Assembly: GCF_004917065.1 (NCBI RefSeq)
Contig: NZ_SSYA01000001.1
Span: 62,001 to 126,000, forward strand
Source: Geomonas ferrireducens
Lineage (GTDB): Bacteria; Desulfobacterota; Desulfuromonadia; Geobacterales; Geobacteraceae
Direction: 5' to 3'
Length of the DNA: 64,000 nt
Below are positions 8,288 to 16,765 of the stretch, one piece after another. Positions within the stretch are counted from its first letter, which is position 1; each line of letters begins with the position of its first letter. Below the pieces are notes generated by a model, which had not been told where the DNA came from, did no database searches, and saw only the letters and a list, made by a program, of their open reading frames with translations. The position numbers and the translations under genes were made by a program.

Positions 8288-9922
8288 ATGATCAGCGCAT
8301 CAAACGTCACCCTCTCCTACGGCAAGAGGGTGCTCTTCAAGGATGTAAACATAAAGTTCACCCCGGGCAACTGTTACGGGCTCATCGGCGCCAACGGCGC
8401 GGGGAAGTCGACCTTCCTCAAAATCCTCGCGGGCGACATCGACCCGGACAAGGGGGAGATCTCGATCGGCAAGGGTAGGCTCGCGGTCCTGAAGCAGGAC
8501 CAGTTCGCCTACGACGAGCACACCGTGTTCAACACCGTCATCATGGGGCACAAGAAACTCTATGAGGTGATGGCCGAGCGCGAGGCGATCTATTCGAAGC
8601 CGGAGTTCAGCGAGGAGGACGGCATCCGTTCCGCCGAACTGGAGGCCGAGTTCGCCGAGATGAACGGCTACGAGGCGGAGAGCGAGGCCGCAGTACTCTT
8701 AAACGGCCTCGGCATCCCCGAGGAGTTGCGCGGCAAGCTGATGAAGGAGTTGGAAGCGGGTGACAAGGTACGCGTGCTTTTGGCCCAGGCCCTTTTCGGG
8801 AACCCGGACGTGCTCCTTCTGGACGAGCCTACCAACCACCTGGACCTGAAATCGATCGCATGGCTTGAAGACTTCCTGTACCGCTTCCAGAATACCGTGA
8901 TCGTCGTATCCCACGACCGACACTTCTTGAACCAGGTCTGCACCCACATAGCCGACATCGACTTCAGCCGCATCCAGGTTTACGTCGGGAACTACGACTT
9001 CTGGTACCAGGCGAGCCAACTGAACCTGAAGCAGCGCCAGGACGAGAGCAAGAAGGTCCAGGACAAGGCCGCCGAACTGAAGGAGTTCATCCAGCGCTTC
9101 TCGTCCAACGCATCGAAGGCGAAGCAGGCGACCTCCAGGAAGAAGCTTCTGGAGAAACTCACCATCGAGGACATGCCGGTATCCTCCCGCAAGTACCCGT
9201 ACGTGGTCTTCAAGCCGGAGCGCCCCTGCGGCGACATCATCCTCGAGGTGAAGGGGCTTTCCAAGACGGTGGACGGGGTGCAACTCTTCAAGGACCTGGA
9301 CCTGATCGTCAGGAAGAACGACAAGATCGCCTTCGTGGGGAGCAATTCGCTCGCGAAGAGCACCCTGTTCCAGATCCTCGCGGGCGAATTGGAGCCGGAC
9401 GAGGGTACCTACCGCTGGGGCATCACCATAACCAACGCGTACTTCCCGAAGGAGAACGGCGACTACTTCAAGGGAGACCTGAACCTGATCGAGTGGCTGG
9501 GGCAGTACTCCCCGCCGACCGAGGGCGAGAGCTTCGCGCGCGGCTTTTTGGGCAGGATGCTCTTCTCCGGCGATGAGGCGACCAAGAAGACCAGCGTCCT
9601 CTCCGGCGGCGAGCGAGTCCGCTGCATGCTCTCCAGGATGATGCTCGCTGGCGCGAACGCGCTGATTCTTGACGAGCCGACAAACCATCTGGACCTTGAG
9701 TCCATCACGGCCCTGAACAACGGCCTCATCTCCTACACCGAGGTGGTGCTCTTCTCCTCCCACGACCACGAGTTCGTCTCCACCGTGGCGAACCGGATCA
9801 TCGAGATCACGCCGGGCGGCATCATCGACCGCGACATGAACTTCGACGACTACCTCGAGGACGCCGACGTCCTCGCCGAGCGCGAGAGGCTGTGCAACGG
9901 CCACGCCGAACTCAGCCTGTAG
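8288..9922 (+). CDS. ABC-F family ATPase, YbiT-like translation factor
   Basis: 544 aa with two ATP-binding cassettes and no membrane domain, the layout of ABC-F proteins that act on stalled ribosomes. The start ATG at 8288 follows AGAAGGAG; an in-frame GTG at 8225 would add 21 residues across the leader hairpin and is unlikely. Cassette 1 has GANGAGKST, a DEPTNHLDL Walker B and the SHDR switch. Cassette 2 has the signature LSGGERVR and DEPTNHLDL, but its Walker A reads GSNSLAKST, where Gly before Lys is Ala; its Gln/His switch reads SHDH. The linker between cassettes is basic and helical. Similar degenerate second P-loops occur in some YbiT relatives. Confidence 0.88.
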   Translation: MISASNVTLSYGKRVLFKDVNIKFTPGNCYGLIGANGAGKSTFLKILAGDIDPDKGEISIGKGRLAVLKQDQFAYDEHTVFNTVIMGHKKLYEVMAEREAIYSKPEFSEEDGIRSAELEAEFAEMNGYEAESEAAVLLNGLGIPEELRGKLMKELEAGDKVRVLLAQALFGNPDVLLLDEPTNHLDLKSIAWLEDFLYRFQNTVIVVSHDRHFLNQVCTHIADIDFSRIQVYVGNYDFWYQASQLNLKQRQDESKKVQDKAAELKEFIQRFSSNASKAKQATSRKKLLEKLTIEDMPVSSRKYPYVVFKPERPCGDIILEVKGLSKTVDGVQLFKDLDLIVRKNDKIAFVGSNSLAKSTLFQILAGELEPDEGTYRWGITITNAYFPKENGDYFKGDLNLIEWLGQYSPPTEGESFARGFLGRMLFSGDEATKKTSVLSGGERVRCMLSRMMLAGANALILDEPTNHLDLESITALNNGLISYTEVVLFSSHDHEFVSTVANRIIEITPGGIIDRDMNFDDYLEDADVLAERERLCNGHAELSL

Positions 9923-9952
9923 TCGTCAGGCAGTAGAAGCAGGAAAAACGAA

Positions 9953-9985
9953 GGGGGCTTCCGGTTACGGAAGCCCCCTTTTTTT
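9953..9985 (+). terminator. Rho-independent terminator of the ABC-F gene
   Basis: GGGGGCTTCCG at 9953-9963 pairs perfectly with CGGAAGCCCCC at 9968-9978 over a GTTA loop, followed by seven T. It lies 30 bases after the ABC-F stop and also faces the convergent marC-family gene. Confidence 0.92.
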
Positions 9986-10005
9986 ATTCTGAAAGCGGAA
10001 AGCTT

Positions 10006-10617
10006 TTACGCGCCCACTTTCAGGAAGTTCCTGACCCCGGTGAAGACGATCTGGGCGGCGAGCGCGGCGACGAAGAGACCGGTCAGCTTGCTCAGTATGG
10101 TGATCCCCTTCTTGCCGACTATGTGCTCGATGGAGGAGGCGCACACGAGCAGGATGCCGACGCACAGAACCGCCATGGCGAGTGCGGCAAGCCCCACGAA
10201 GACCTGCCAGTTGTGCTGCACCTCCGCACCCATGACGAGGAGCGCGCCGGTGGTCCCCGGCCCGACGGTCACCGGGATCGCAAGAGGTACCACGGAGATG
10301 GCGTCGCGCTTCTCGCTTGTAGGTGCGCTGTCGTCACCGTGCACCATGTGCACCGCGGAGAGGAAAAGAAGGCTCCCCGCACCGATCCGGAAGGAGTCGA
10401 GCGTGATGCCGAAGAGGGAGAAGAGCGTGTTCCCGAAGGAGTAGAGGACGAAGCAGGCAACGAGGACCGCGAGGGTCACCCGGAACGCGGTGGCGCGCCG
10501 TTCCCTTGCGGTGAGCTCGGGGGTCATGGCAAGGAAGGTGGAGAGGACGAAGAAGGGAGTCAGCAGGAAGAAGAACCTGATCCACACGGTGAAGAAAAAA
10601 TCCGAATAAGCTTCCAT
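10006..10617 (-). CDS. MarC family integral membrane protein
   Basis: 203 aa from the ATG at 10617 (MEAYSDFF), with GGAGAG about 10 bases upstream. Six hydrophobic helices are visible, and the MarC/YchE signature PLAIPVTVGPGTTGALLVMG lies in the middle. MarC proteins sit in the inner membrane; they were once linked to antibiotic resistance, but the role is unsettled. The gene is monocistronic, convergent with the ABC-F gene across a shared terminator. Confidence 0.85.
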   Translation of the reverse strand: MEAYSDFFFTVWIRFFFLLTPFFVLSTFLAMTPELTARERRATAFRVTLAVLVACFVLYSFGNTLFSLFGITLDSFRIGAGSLLFLSAVHMVHGDDSAPTSEKRDAISVVPLAIPVTVGPGTTGALLVMGAEVQHNWQVFVGLAALAMAVLCVGILLVCASSIEHIVGKKGITILSKLTGLFVAALAAQIVFTGVRNFLKVGA

Positions 10618-10685
10618 CCTGAAACTGCTCTCCTTTTTTGTAGGACCTCCATCCATACAGAGGGAGCAGTCGAGGTGCCCAAAGT

Positions 10686-10715
10686 TGTAGGGGCGAATGA
10701 TTATTCGCCCCTACA
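10686..10715. repeat. Palindromic REP-like element
   Basis: TGTAGGGGCGAAT (10686-10698) and ATTCGCCCCTACA (10703-10715) form a perfect 13-base inverted repeat around GATT. This short 'GTAGGGGCGAAT' palindrome is typical of dispersed intergenic repeats; no T-run follows. Confidence 0.75.
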
Positions 10716-10727
10716 GACACCTGCAAG

Positions 10728-10746
10728 CTCCCCCCGTCAGGGGGAG
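10728..10746. repeat. C-tract/G-tract hairpin
   Basis: CTCCCCCC then GTCA then GGGGGAG form a compact hairpin just 3' of the leftward quinone oxidoreductase gene. There is no T-run on either strand. It resembles the hairpins at 22285-22312 and 32518-32538. Confidence 0.55.
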
Positions 10747-10753
10747 GTTTCCG

Positions 10754-11743
10754 CTATTGCGCTACCTTCAGCACGATCTTGCCGAAGTGTTTGTCTTCTT
10801 CCATCATGCGGTGTGCGGCGACCACCTCTTCGATCGGGAACACCTTCTCGATGATCGGGACGATGGTGCGGTCGGCGAACTTCGGCATGGCGCGACGCAC
10901 AAACTCGGTCGCGATCTCCCCCTTCTCGGAGACGGGACGGGAGCGGAGCACGCTGCCGATGATCTGCTGGCGCTTCACCATCATGAGGGCGAGGTTCAGC
11001 TCCGCCTTGATGCCGGAGATGACGCCGATGATGACGAGCCTCCCCTTGTACCCCAGGGAGTTCATGTTGGGCCCGAGGTACTTGGCGCCGACATGGTCGA
11101 GGATCACGTCGACCCCCTTCTTGCTGGTGAACTCCTTCACGATCTCGGTGAAATCCGGGTTCTCGCGGAAGTTGATCACGAGGTCCGCGCCGAGCTCCTT
11201 AACGCGTTCGATCTTCTCAGGGGAAGCGGTGACGATCAGCTTGGAGTTGGGGGCGAGCGCCTTGCAGAGCTGGATCGCTGCGGTGTTCACCCCGCCGCCG
11301 CCACCGTGCAAAAGCGCGGTCTCGCCGTCCTGCAGCCCGCCGATCATGAAGACGTTCAAAAACGCGGTGATGTAGGACTCGCAGATGCAGGCGGCTTCCT
11401 CGAAGCTGACCGTATCGGGAATCGCCATCAGGTGGTTCGCGTAAGCCACGGCGTACTCGGCGTAGCCGCCGCCACCTACCAGCGACACCACCCGGTCACC
11501 CACCTTCCAGCCGGTGACGCCCGAGCCGAGCGCCTCGATCACGCCGGCAACCTCGAGGCCGAGGATCTCGGAATCGCCCGGCGGGGGAGGATACTTCCCT
11601 TCGCGCTGCACCAAGTCGGGACGGTTGATGGAGGTCGCGTAGACCTTCACCAGCACCTCGTTTTCCTTGGGCGCCGGTTTCTCCATCTCGCCTACCTTGA
11701 GCACCTCGACCCCGCCAAAGCCTTCCATCAGTACCGCTTTCAT
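10754..11743 (-). CDS. Zinc-independent quinone oxidoreductase (QOR family)
   Basis: 329 aa medium-chain dehydrogenase/reductase. It starts at 11743 (MKAVLMEGFGG), preceded by AGGAGG. The N-terminal GroES-like fold includes NRPDLVQREGKYPPPPG, the QOR signature region, and lacks the Cys/Asp/His zinc ligands of alcohol dehydrogenases. The cofactor domain has LLHGGGGGVNTAAIQL, a variant of the usual GAxGGVG nucleotide motif, followed by a strand for NADPH recognition. The likely reaction is NADPH-dependent reduction of quinones or activated enones. A palindrome upstream at 11794-11819 may be its operator. Confidence 0.86.
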   Translation of the reverse strand: MKAVLMEGFGGVEVLKVGEMEKPAPKENEVLVKVYATSINRPDLVQREGKYPPPPGDSEILGLEVAGVIEALGSGVTGWKVGDRVVSLVGGGGYAEYAVAYANHLMAIPDTVSFEEAACICESYITAFLNVFMIGGLQDGETALLHGGGGGVNTAAIQLCKALAPNSKLIVTASPEKIERVKELGADLVINFRENPDFTEIVKEFTSKKGVDVILDHVGAKYLGPNMNSLGYKGRLVIIGVISGIKAELNLALMMVKRQQIIGSVLRSRPVSEKGEIATEFVRRAMPKFADRTIVPIIEKVFPIEEVVAAHRMMEEDKHFGKIVLKVAQ

Positions 11744-11793
11744 TGGCCATCCTCCTGTATGTGTTGAATTCATGGCAGCCGGCGCGCCGACCG

Positions 11794-11819
11794 CGATAGT
11801 GTATACGGCGACACACTAT
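11794..11819. promoter_or_regulatory. Palindrome upstream of quinone oxidoreductase, putative operator
   Basis: GATAGTGT at 11794-11801 and ACACTATC at 11812-11819 are exact reverse complements separated by 10 bases; adding the next two positions on each arm gives one mismatch. Size and symmetry suit a dimeric repressor such as a TetR-type protein. It lies about 50 bases before the start codon. Confidence 0.5.
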
Positions 11820-11872
11820 CTCAAAAACAGGCGCCGATAATCAACGGATTTTTCTCAGGCGGAGGAAATAAA

Positions 11873-12238
11873 TCAGCGGAATTTGATGGCGGTTCCCCGC
11901 GCGGTCATCTCGCTTCTCGGGAAGATGATGAAGGTTTCCGTCTCCACCTTCACCTCCGGGCTGATGACGGCGTCGGCTCCGATCTTGCCGGCCTCGGCAC
12001 GCAGGGCGTCGTAGGCCCAGTTGTAGTCGGCCGGAGTCAGGGCTTCGGCGGTGAAGTCCCGCGTCCTGTGCACCTCTATGGTCCCAACCTTCTGGTAGGG
12101 GCGCGTCACCTCTTCCTCCGACAGGATGGGTGGCCCATCGCCGGTGAAGACAACCCTCGCACAACCGGCCGTCAGAACCAGGCAAAGCAGCAAAAGCATA
12201 GGCAGGAAAGTTTTCATTGGCTGACAGTACCTGTTCAT
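11873..12238 (-). CDS. Small lipoprotein of unknown function
   Basis: 121 aa. The start at 12238 (MNRYCQPMKTF) has GGGAG upstream; an internal ATG seven codons later has none. The signal peptide ends in a lipobox, LVLTAGC, so the mature protein is anchored by its Cys. The mature part has a GADAVISPEVKVETE segment typical of small YbjQ/heavy-metal-binding-like folds, but I would not name a function. Stands alone, between the quinone oxidoreductase and yebC. Confidence 0.7.
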   Translation of the reverse strand: MNRYCQPMKTFLPMLLLLCLVLTAGCARVVFTGDGPPILSEEEVTRPYQKVGTIEVHRTRDFTAEALTPADYNWAYDALRAEAGKIGADAVISPEVKVETETFIIFPRSEMTARGTAIKFR

Positions 12239-12310
12239 GTTTTCTCCCTATCAGGATGGAAATCCTATCCAGATCAATTCGGCAAGACAGTTTAACCGTC
12301 ATTTTCCCAC

Positions 12311-12340
12311 TTTACAACAGCATTTTGAGCATGATAGTAT
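12311..12340 (+). promoter_or_regulatory. Putative promoter of yebC
   Basis: TTTACA at 12311-12316 and TAGTAT at 12335-12340, spacer 18 bases, 40 bases before the yebC start. Confidence 0.4.
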
Positions 12341-12379
12341 CTGGCGTTTCAATCACCAACCGATCGAAAGGAAGCAGCC

Positions 12380-13123
12380 ATGTCAGGCCATAATAAGTGG
12401 AGTACCATCAAGCACAAGAAAGGCGCCGCCGATGCCAAGCGCGGCAAAATTTTCACCAAGCTGATCAAGGAAATCACCGTTGCCGCAAAACTCGGCGGTG
12501 GCGACCCGGATGGGAACCCGCGCCTGAGAACTGCTATCGATAAGGCCAAGGCCGAGAACATGCCTAAGGACAACGTCGAGCGCGCCATCAAGAAGGGTGC
12601 GGGGGGGCTGGAAGGGGTCAACTACGAGGAGACCACCTACGAAGGTTACGGTCCGGGCGGCACCGCGGTGCTCGTCGAGGTCATGACCGACAACCGCAAC
12701 CGCACCGTCTCCGACGTGCGCAGCACCTTCTCCAAATGCAACGGCAACATGGGTGAGGCCGGCTGCGTCTCCTGGCTCTTCGACAAGAAGGGGCTCCTGG
12801 TCTTCTCCAAGGCCACCGACTTCGACAAGCTCTTCGAGGCATCGATCGAGGCGGGCGCCGACGACGTGACGGATGAAGAAGAACAGTACGAAGTGCTGAC
12901 CGACCCGACCGCGTTCCACCAGGTTAAGACCGCACTCGAAGCGGCCGGCTTCAAAGCGGAGTCCGCAGAGATCACCATGATCCCGCAGACCATGGTGAAG
13001 CTCGACGGCAAGAACGCAGAGAACATGCTGAAGCTCATGGACCGTCTCGAGGACAACGACGACGTCCAGAACGTCTACGCCAACTTCGACATCTCCGCCG
13101 AAGACATGGAAAAGATGATGTAG
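12380..13123 (+). CDS. yebC: YebC/PmpR family protein
   Basis: 247 aa, the normal family length. It starts [20 protein letters not shown], the hallmark N-terminus, and has the central motif [19 protein letters not shown]. YebC proteins were annotated as transcription regulators; more recent work links some to relief of ribosome stalling. The gene precedes the ruvCAB genes, as in many bacteria, but here a strong terminator at 13154-13190 separates it from ruvC. Confidence 0.93.
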   Translation: MSGHNKWSTIKHKKGAADAKRGKIFTKLIKEITVAAKLGGGDPDGNPRLRTAIDKAKAENMPKDNVERAIKKGAGGLEGVNYEETTYEGYGPGGTAVLVEVMTDNRNRTVSDVRSTFSKCNGNMGEAGCVSWLFDKKGLLVFSKATDFDKLFEASIEAGADDVTDEEEQYEVLTDPTAFHQVKTALEAAGFKAESAEITMIPQTMVKLDGKNAENMLKLMDRLEDNDDVQNVYANFDISAEDMEKMM

Positions 13124-13153
13124 CAAAGGCGTGTTGTTTTGTGGTACTAAGAG

Positions 13154-13190
13154 CGCGGTGGCGCGGAAGAATTCCGCCCGCCGCGTTTTT
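13154..13190 (+). terminator. Rho-independent terminator after yebC
   Basis: CGCGGTGG (13154-13161) pairs with CCGCCGCG (13178-13185) with one G-T pair; inside, GCGGAA (13163-13168) pairs with TTCCGC (13172-13177). TTTTT follows at 13186-13190. Confidence 0.88.
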
Positions 13191-13243
13191 GTTTTCTCAA
13201 CGTCAAAGGCAAGCGGACCGCATCCTGTCCGTTTCGGGTTCCC

Positions 13244-13738
13244 ATGATCATCCTCGGCATAGACCCAGGCTCGCGCAAGACCGGCTACGGCCTCATCTCA
13301 AAGCAGGGCAACCGCCTGCTACACATCGATAACGGTGCCATCTTCACCGACAAGGCGAAGGACTTCCCGCAGCGGCTGGAGAAGATCTTCTCCGGGCTCT
13401 CCGCCATCATCGCCGAGTACCAGCCGGAAGTGGTGGCGGTGGAAGACGTCTTTCTCGCGAAGAACGCCATGAGCGCGCTGAAGCTCGGTCAGGCACGCGG
13501 TGCGGCCATCGTCGCCGCGGTGAACGTGGGGCTCCCGGTGCACGAGTACACCGCCATGCAGGTGAAACAGGCGGTGGTGGGAACGGGGCGTGCCGAAAAG
13601 GCGCAGGTACAGCAGATGATCAAGGCGCTTTTGAACCTCCCGGAAATCGCCCAGGAAGACGCCTCCGACGCCCTGGCCGTCGCCATCTGCCACGCCCACT
13701 CCGCCGGCATCGGCGCCCTGCTGAAAAGCCTGAGGTAA
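13244..13738 (+). CDS. ruvC: Holliday junction resolvase RuvC
   Basis: 164 aa endonuclease that cuts Holliday junctions after RuvAB branch migration. RNase H-like fold with the acidic set D7 ([14 protein letters not shown]), E67/D68 (VAVEDVF) and D139/D142 in [14 protein letters not shown]. No strong ribosome-binding site precedes the ATG, which begins MIILGIDPG. The ruvA gene follows after 76 bases, which contain a TCAATTG-type repeat. Confidence 0.95.
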   Translation: MIILGIDPGSRKTGYGLISKQGNRLLHIDNGAIFTDKAKDFPQRLEKIFSGLSAIIAEYQPEVVAVEDVFLAKNAMSALKLGQARGAAIVAAVNVGLPVHEYTAMQVKQAVVGTGRAEKAQVQQMIKALLNLPEIAQEDASDALAVAICHAHSAGIGALLKSLR

Positions 13739-13772
13739 AAAACAACCTGCAGACGCCGCGCTCTGCAGCATC

Positions 13773-13806
13773 ACGTTGTCAATTGTCCATTGCCAATTGT
13801 CAATTG
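13773..13806. repeat. TTGTCAATTG iteron cluster
   Basis: Overlapping copies of TTGTCAATTG, with the variants GTCCATTG and GCCAATTG, fill the ruvC-ruvA gap. A related degenerate copy (GTCAATCGTCAATC then TTGTCAATTG) is at about 16846-16872, beside the end of uup. CAATTG is self-complementary, so the array reads alike on both strands. Confidence 0.6.
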
Positions 13807-13814
13807 AGGTTTCC

Positions 13815-14417
13815 ATGATCGCCCTTCTGACCGGCAAGATCGCCTACAAGGCCCCCGATTACGTCATCCTGGACGTCAACGGCGTCGGCTACCACGTCTT
13901 CATCCCCTTCTCCACCTACTACGCCCTTCCCGCCGAGGGAGGTGCTGCGACGCTGCAGATCCACACCTCGGTGAAGGAGGACGCCATCAACCTGTACGGC
14001 TTCCGCACGCTCCAGGAGAAGGAACTCTTCCAGCTCCTGATCGGGGTCTCGGGTGTGGGTCCCAAACTCGCCAACGGCATCCTCTCCAACAGCGAGCCTG
14101 CCGAACTTGCCGACTCGCTGGTGAACGGCAACCTCGCGCGGCTCTCGGCGATCCCCGGCATCGGAAAGAAAACTGCGGAGCGCCTGGTGCTGGAACTAAA
14201 GGAAAAGATGAAGAAGCTCGGAATGGCACATCCGGCGCCGGGGGGAGCCGCTCTTCCCGCGAAGCAGGAGGTGCGCGAGGACGTTCTCTCCGCGCTGATC
14301 AACCTCGGCTACAAGGAATCCGTCGTTCAAAAGGCGCTCGCAGAGCTGAAAGTCTCGGAAGACGGTGTAACCGTCGAATCGCTCCTCAAGCAGGCCTTGA
14401 AAATCCTTATGAAATAG
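13815..14417 (+). CDS. ruvA: Holliday junction DNA helicase subunit RuvA
   Basis: 200 aa. The start at 13815 (MIALLTGKIAYK) gives the normal RuvA N-terminus; an upstream frame would translate the TCAATTG repeat. The OB fold covers about 1-64, tandem helix-hairpin-helix motifs follow (LIGVSGVGPKLANGIL and LSAIPGIGKKTAERLVLEL), and the C-terminal domain (about 150-200) contacts RuvB. RuvA binds the junction as a tetramer and loads RuvB. It is separated from ruvB by 572 bases of minisatellite, which is unusual for a pair normally adjacent. Confidence 0.95.
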   Translation: MIALLTGKIAYKAPDYVILDVNGVGYHVFIPFSTYYALPAEGGAATLQIHTSVKEDAINLYGFRTLQEKELFQLLIGVSGVGPKLANGILSNSEPAELADSLVNGNLARLSAIPGIGKKTAERLVLELKEKMKKLGMAHPAPGGAALPAKQEVREDVLSALINLGYKESVVQKALAELKVSEDGVTVESLLKQALKILMK

Positions 14418-14497
14418 CAGGCGTCTCGTTCGGAATCCGTGGCAACGAGAGGAATTAATCCGTTCCCAATAGTGCCATCGGACTGGAAAGAGGTCAG

Positions 14498-14809
14498 ATT
14501 CCGGCCAGAACCGTGCAATCCCCATCCGGACAGTGCAATTTCCATCCAGAACAGTGCAATTTCCGTCCGGAACAGTGAGTTTCCATCCGGAACATTGAAG
14601 TTTCCAGCCGGAACATTGAAGTTTCCAGCCGGAACATTGAAGTTTCCAGCCGGAACATTGAAGTTTCCGTCCGGGACAGTGAAGTTTCCGTCCAGGACAG
14701 TGAAGTTTCCATGCGGGACAGTGCAATTCCCAGCGGGAACAGTGCAATTCCCATCCGGAATAGTGAAGTTTTGACGTGGAATAGCGTGATTCCGTTCGAA
14801 CCGTGTAAT
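14498..14809. repeat. 21-bp tandem repeat (minisatellite) between ruvA and ruvB
   Basis: About 15 head-to-tail units of 20-21 bases fill this stretch. Units at 14601-14663 are three near-identical copies starting TTTCCAGCCGG and ending AACATTGAAG; outer copies diverge (TTTCCATCC, TTTCCGTCC, AACAGTGCAA) and the last two are decayed. Because the period is a multiple of three, several frames stay open and give apparent heptad proteins on both strands, which is a by-product rather than evidence of coding. The rest of the 14418-14989 gap holds no gene; a GAAGGAGAGG ribosome-binding site for ruvB is at its end. Confidence 0.9.
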
Positions 14810-14989
14810 CTTGCCTCCCAATCCAACTGCGTCACGCCCCCAGCCCCAAACGAAAAGGCGCAACTTCCCCCACCGGTTTTGGCGGCTCTGCCTCCACCAC
14901 GTAACCGGGCATCCCCCTTGACCTTTACCGCCAACTGTTATACCTTGGCACCCTGCTAAGAGGCGGCAAAAGCCGCAAGAAGGAGAGGT

Positions 14990-16006
14990 ATGACCACCCG
15001 CTTTATCAGCGCCGAGAGAACCGAAGAAGACCTCCTCGAGGCATCGCTGCGCCCCCGTGCGCTGGCCGATTATGTAGGGCAGGAAAAGGCGAAAGGGAAC
15101 CTCGGGCTCTTCATCGACGCCGCGCGCGGCAGGGGCGAGGCGCTGGACCACGTACTTCTTTACGGCCCGCCGGGACTGGGCAAGACCACCCTCGCCAACA
15201 TCATCGCCTGCGAGATGGGGGTGAACATAAAGTCAACTTCGGGCCCGGTGATCGAGCGCCCCGGAGACCTCGCCGCCATCCTCACCAACCTGGAACCGCA
15301 CGACGTCCTCTTCATCGACGAGATCCACCGTCTCTCCCATGTGGTCGAGGAGATCCTCTACCCCGCCATGGAAGACTTCCAGCTCGACATCATCATCGGG
15401 CAGGGGCCGAGCGCCCGCACCATCAAGCTCGATCTCCCGAAGTTCACCCTGGTGGGCGCCACCACACGTGCCGGGCTTCTCTCCTCACCGCTTAGAGACC
15501 GCTTCGGCGTAATCTCACGCCTGGAGTTCTACACCCACGAGGAACTCGCCTTCATCATCACCCGTTCCGCGCGCATCTTCGGCATGGAGATCGCGCCGGA
15601 GGGCGCCATGGAGCTAGCACGCAGGAGCCGGGGCACCCCAAGGATCGCGAACCGCCTTCTGCGCCGCGTGCGCGACTTCGCCCAGGTGCGCGCCGACGGC
15701 GTGATCACGCGCGAGGTGGCGGACCAGGCCCTGGCACTTCTCGAGATCGACGACATGGGGTTCGACTACATGGACCGCGCCATCCTTCTGACCATCATCG
15801 ACAAGTTCGGCGGGGGGCCGGTGGGGCTCGACACCATCTCGGCCGCCATCAGCGAGGAGAGCGACACCATCGAGGACGTGTACGAGCCGTTTCTCATCCA
15901 GAACGGATTCCTGAACCGCACCCCGAGGGGGCGCGTCGCGACCGCCGCCGCCTACAGCCACTTCGGCAGGGTGGCACCTGAGCCGCCGCAGGGCAAGTTG
16001 TTTTAG
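14990..16006 (+). CDS. ruvB: Holliday junction branch migration ATPase RuvB
   Basis: 338 aa AAA+ motor. It begins with the conserved [16 protein letters not shown] region, has Walker [12 protein letters not shown], Walker [10 protein letters not shown], sensor 1 [20 protein letters not shown] (with the arginine finger) and sensor 2 near [17 protein letters not shown], and a winged helix at the C-terminus ([14 protein letters not shown]). It works with RuvA and RuvC on Holliday junctions. The hda-like gene follows after 15 bases and probably shares the transcript. Confidence 0.96.
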   Translation: MTTRFISAERTEEDLLEASLRPRALADYVGQEKAKGNLGLFIDAARGRGEALDHVLLYGPPGLGKTTLANIIACEMGVNIKSTSGPVIERPGDLAAILTNLEPHDVLFIDEIHRLSHVVEEILYPAMEDFQLDIIIGQGPSARTIKLDLPKFTLVGATTRAGLLSSPLRDRFGVISRLEFYTHEELAFIITRSARIFGMEIAPEGAMELARRSRGTPRIANRLLRRVRDFAQVRADGVITREVADQALALLEIDDMGFDYMDRAILLTIIDKFGGGPVGLDTISAAISEESDTIEDVYEPFLIQNGFLNRTPRGRVATAAAYSHFGRVAPEPPQGKLF

Positions 16007-16021
16007 AGGGAATTGAGTTCT

Positions 16022-16729
16022 ATGCAGCTTATCTTCGATTTCCCCGTCGTCCCGCGCTTCGGATTTGAAAACTTCGTCGTCTGCAGCGGCAACAGGACCG
16101 CCTACCAGTTCGCCCAAAGGCTCGCCTCGGGCAGCGACGCGGAAAACCTCCTCTACGTCTACGGTCCAGAGGGGTCGGGGAAAACCCACCTTCTGACCGC
16201 GCTTGCCGTCGCCCTGGACGGGAGATACTTCTCCTTCCGTGACGCAGCTTCCCTCTACCGCGGCGACTTCCGCAACGAAGGCCCCTCGCCGCTCGCCGAG
16301 CACTTCGCCGGCGCCAATGCGCTCATCCTTGACGACTTGAACCTTTTGCCCGACAACCAGGAGGTTCGCGTCGAGCTTTGGGAACTCTTCAACGCCTTCT
16401 ATAGCGCCGGGAAAAAGATCGTCATCTCCGGACTCACCCCGCCGAAGGAGCTTCCCAACCTGGACGGGCACCTGACCAGCCGCCTGTTGTGGGGTCTCGT
16501 CGCCCGCATGGACGTCTCCGACGACGATTCAAGACGCATGATCCTGAAAAAGCTCGCCGAGGACCGGCAGATGGCCCTGCCGGACGACGTGATCGACGAG
16601 ATGCTTTTAAAGGTGAGGCGCGACATCCCCTCGCTGGTCTACGCGCTGGAGACCATCAACCGCACCGCCATCGCCACCAAGAGAAAGGTGAGCCTGAGGC
16701 TCGCGAAGGAAATCTTCAAGAACGGCTGA
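16022..16729 (+). CDS. Hda-like DnaA-related AAA+ protein
   Basis: 235 aa from the ATG at 16022. It corresponds to the AAA+ domain of DnaA alone: Walker A GPEGSGKTHLL, Walker B LILDDLNLL, sensor II region near LVYALETINR; no DNA-binding domain IV is present. The protein opens MQLIFDFP, and QLIFDF fits the beta-clamp-binding motif at the N-terminus of Hda, which supports this start over a TTG three codons upstream. Hda with the loaded clamp stimulates ATP hydrolysis by DnaA after initiation. Function in this lineage is inferred. Confidence 0.78.
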   Translation: MQLIFDFPVVPRFGFENFVVCSGNRTAYQFAQRLASGSDAENLLYVYGPEGSGKTHLLTALAVALDGRYFSFRDAASLYRGDFRNEGPSPLAEHFAGANALILDDLNLLPDNQEVRVELWELFNAFYSAGKKIVISGLTPPKELPNLDGHLTSRLLWGLVARMDVSDDDSRRMILKKLAEDRQMALPDDVIDEMLLKVRRDIPSLVYALETINRTAIATKRKVSLRLAKEIFKNG

Positions 16730-16765
16730 CCTCACATCCGAACGATCGCCAGGCATCAATAAACT

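Noticed and set aside
14498-14809. CRISPR array
   Set aside because: Repeats are contiguous with no spacers, and no cas genes are present.
14327-15151. Minus-strand protein with GNFNVPA heptads across the ruvA-ruvB gap
   Set aside because: The frame extends into the coding ends of ruvA and ruvB, other frames are equally open because the repeat period is 21, and there is no ribosome-binding site.
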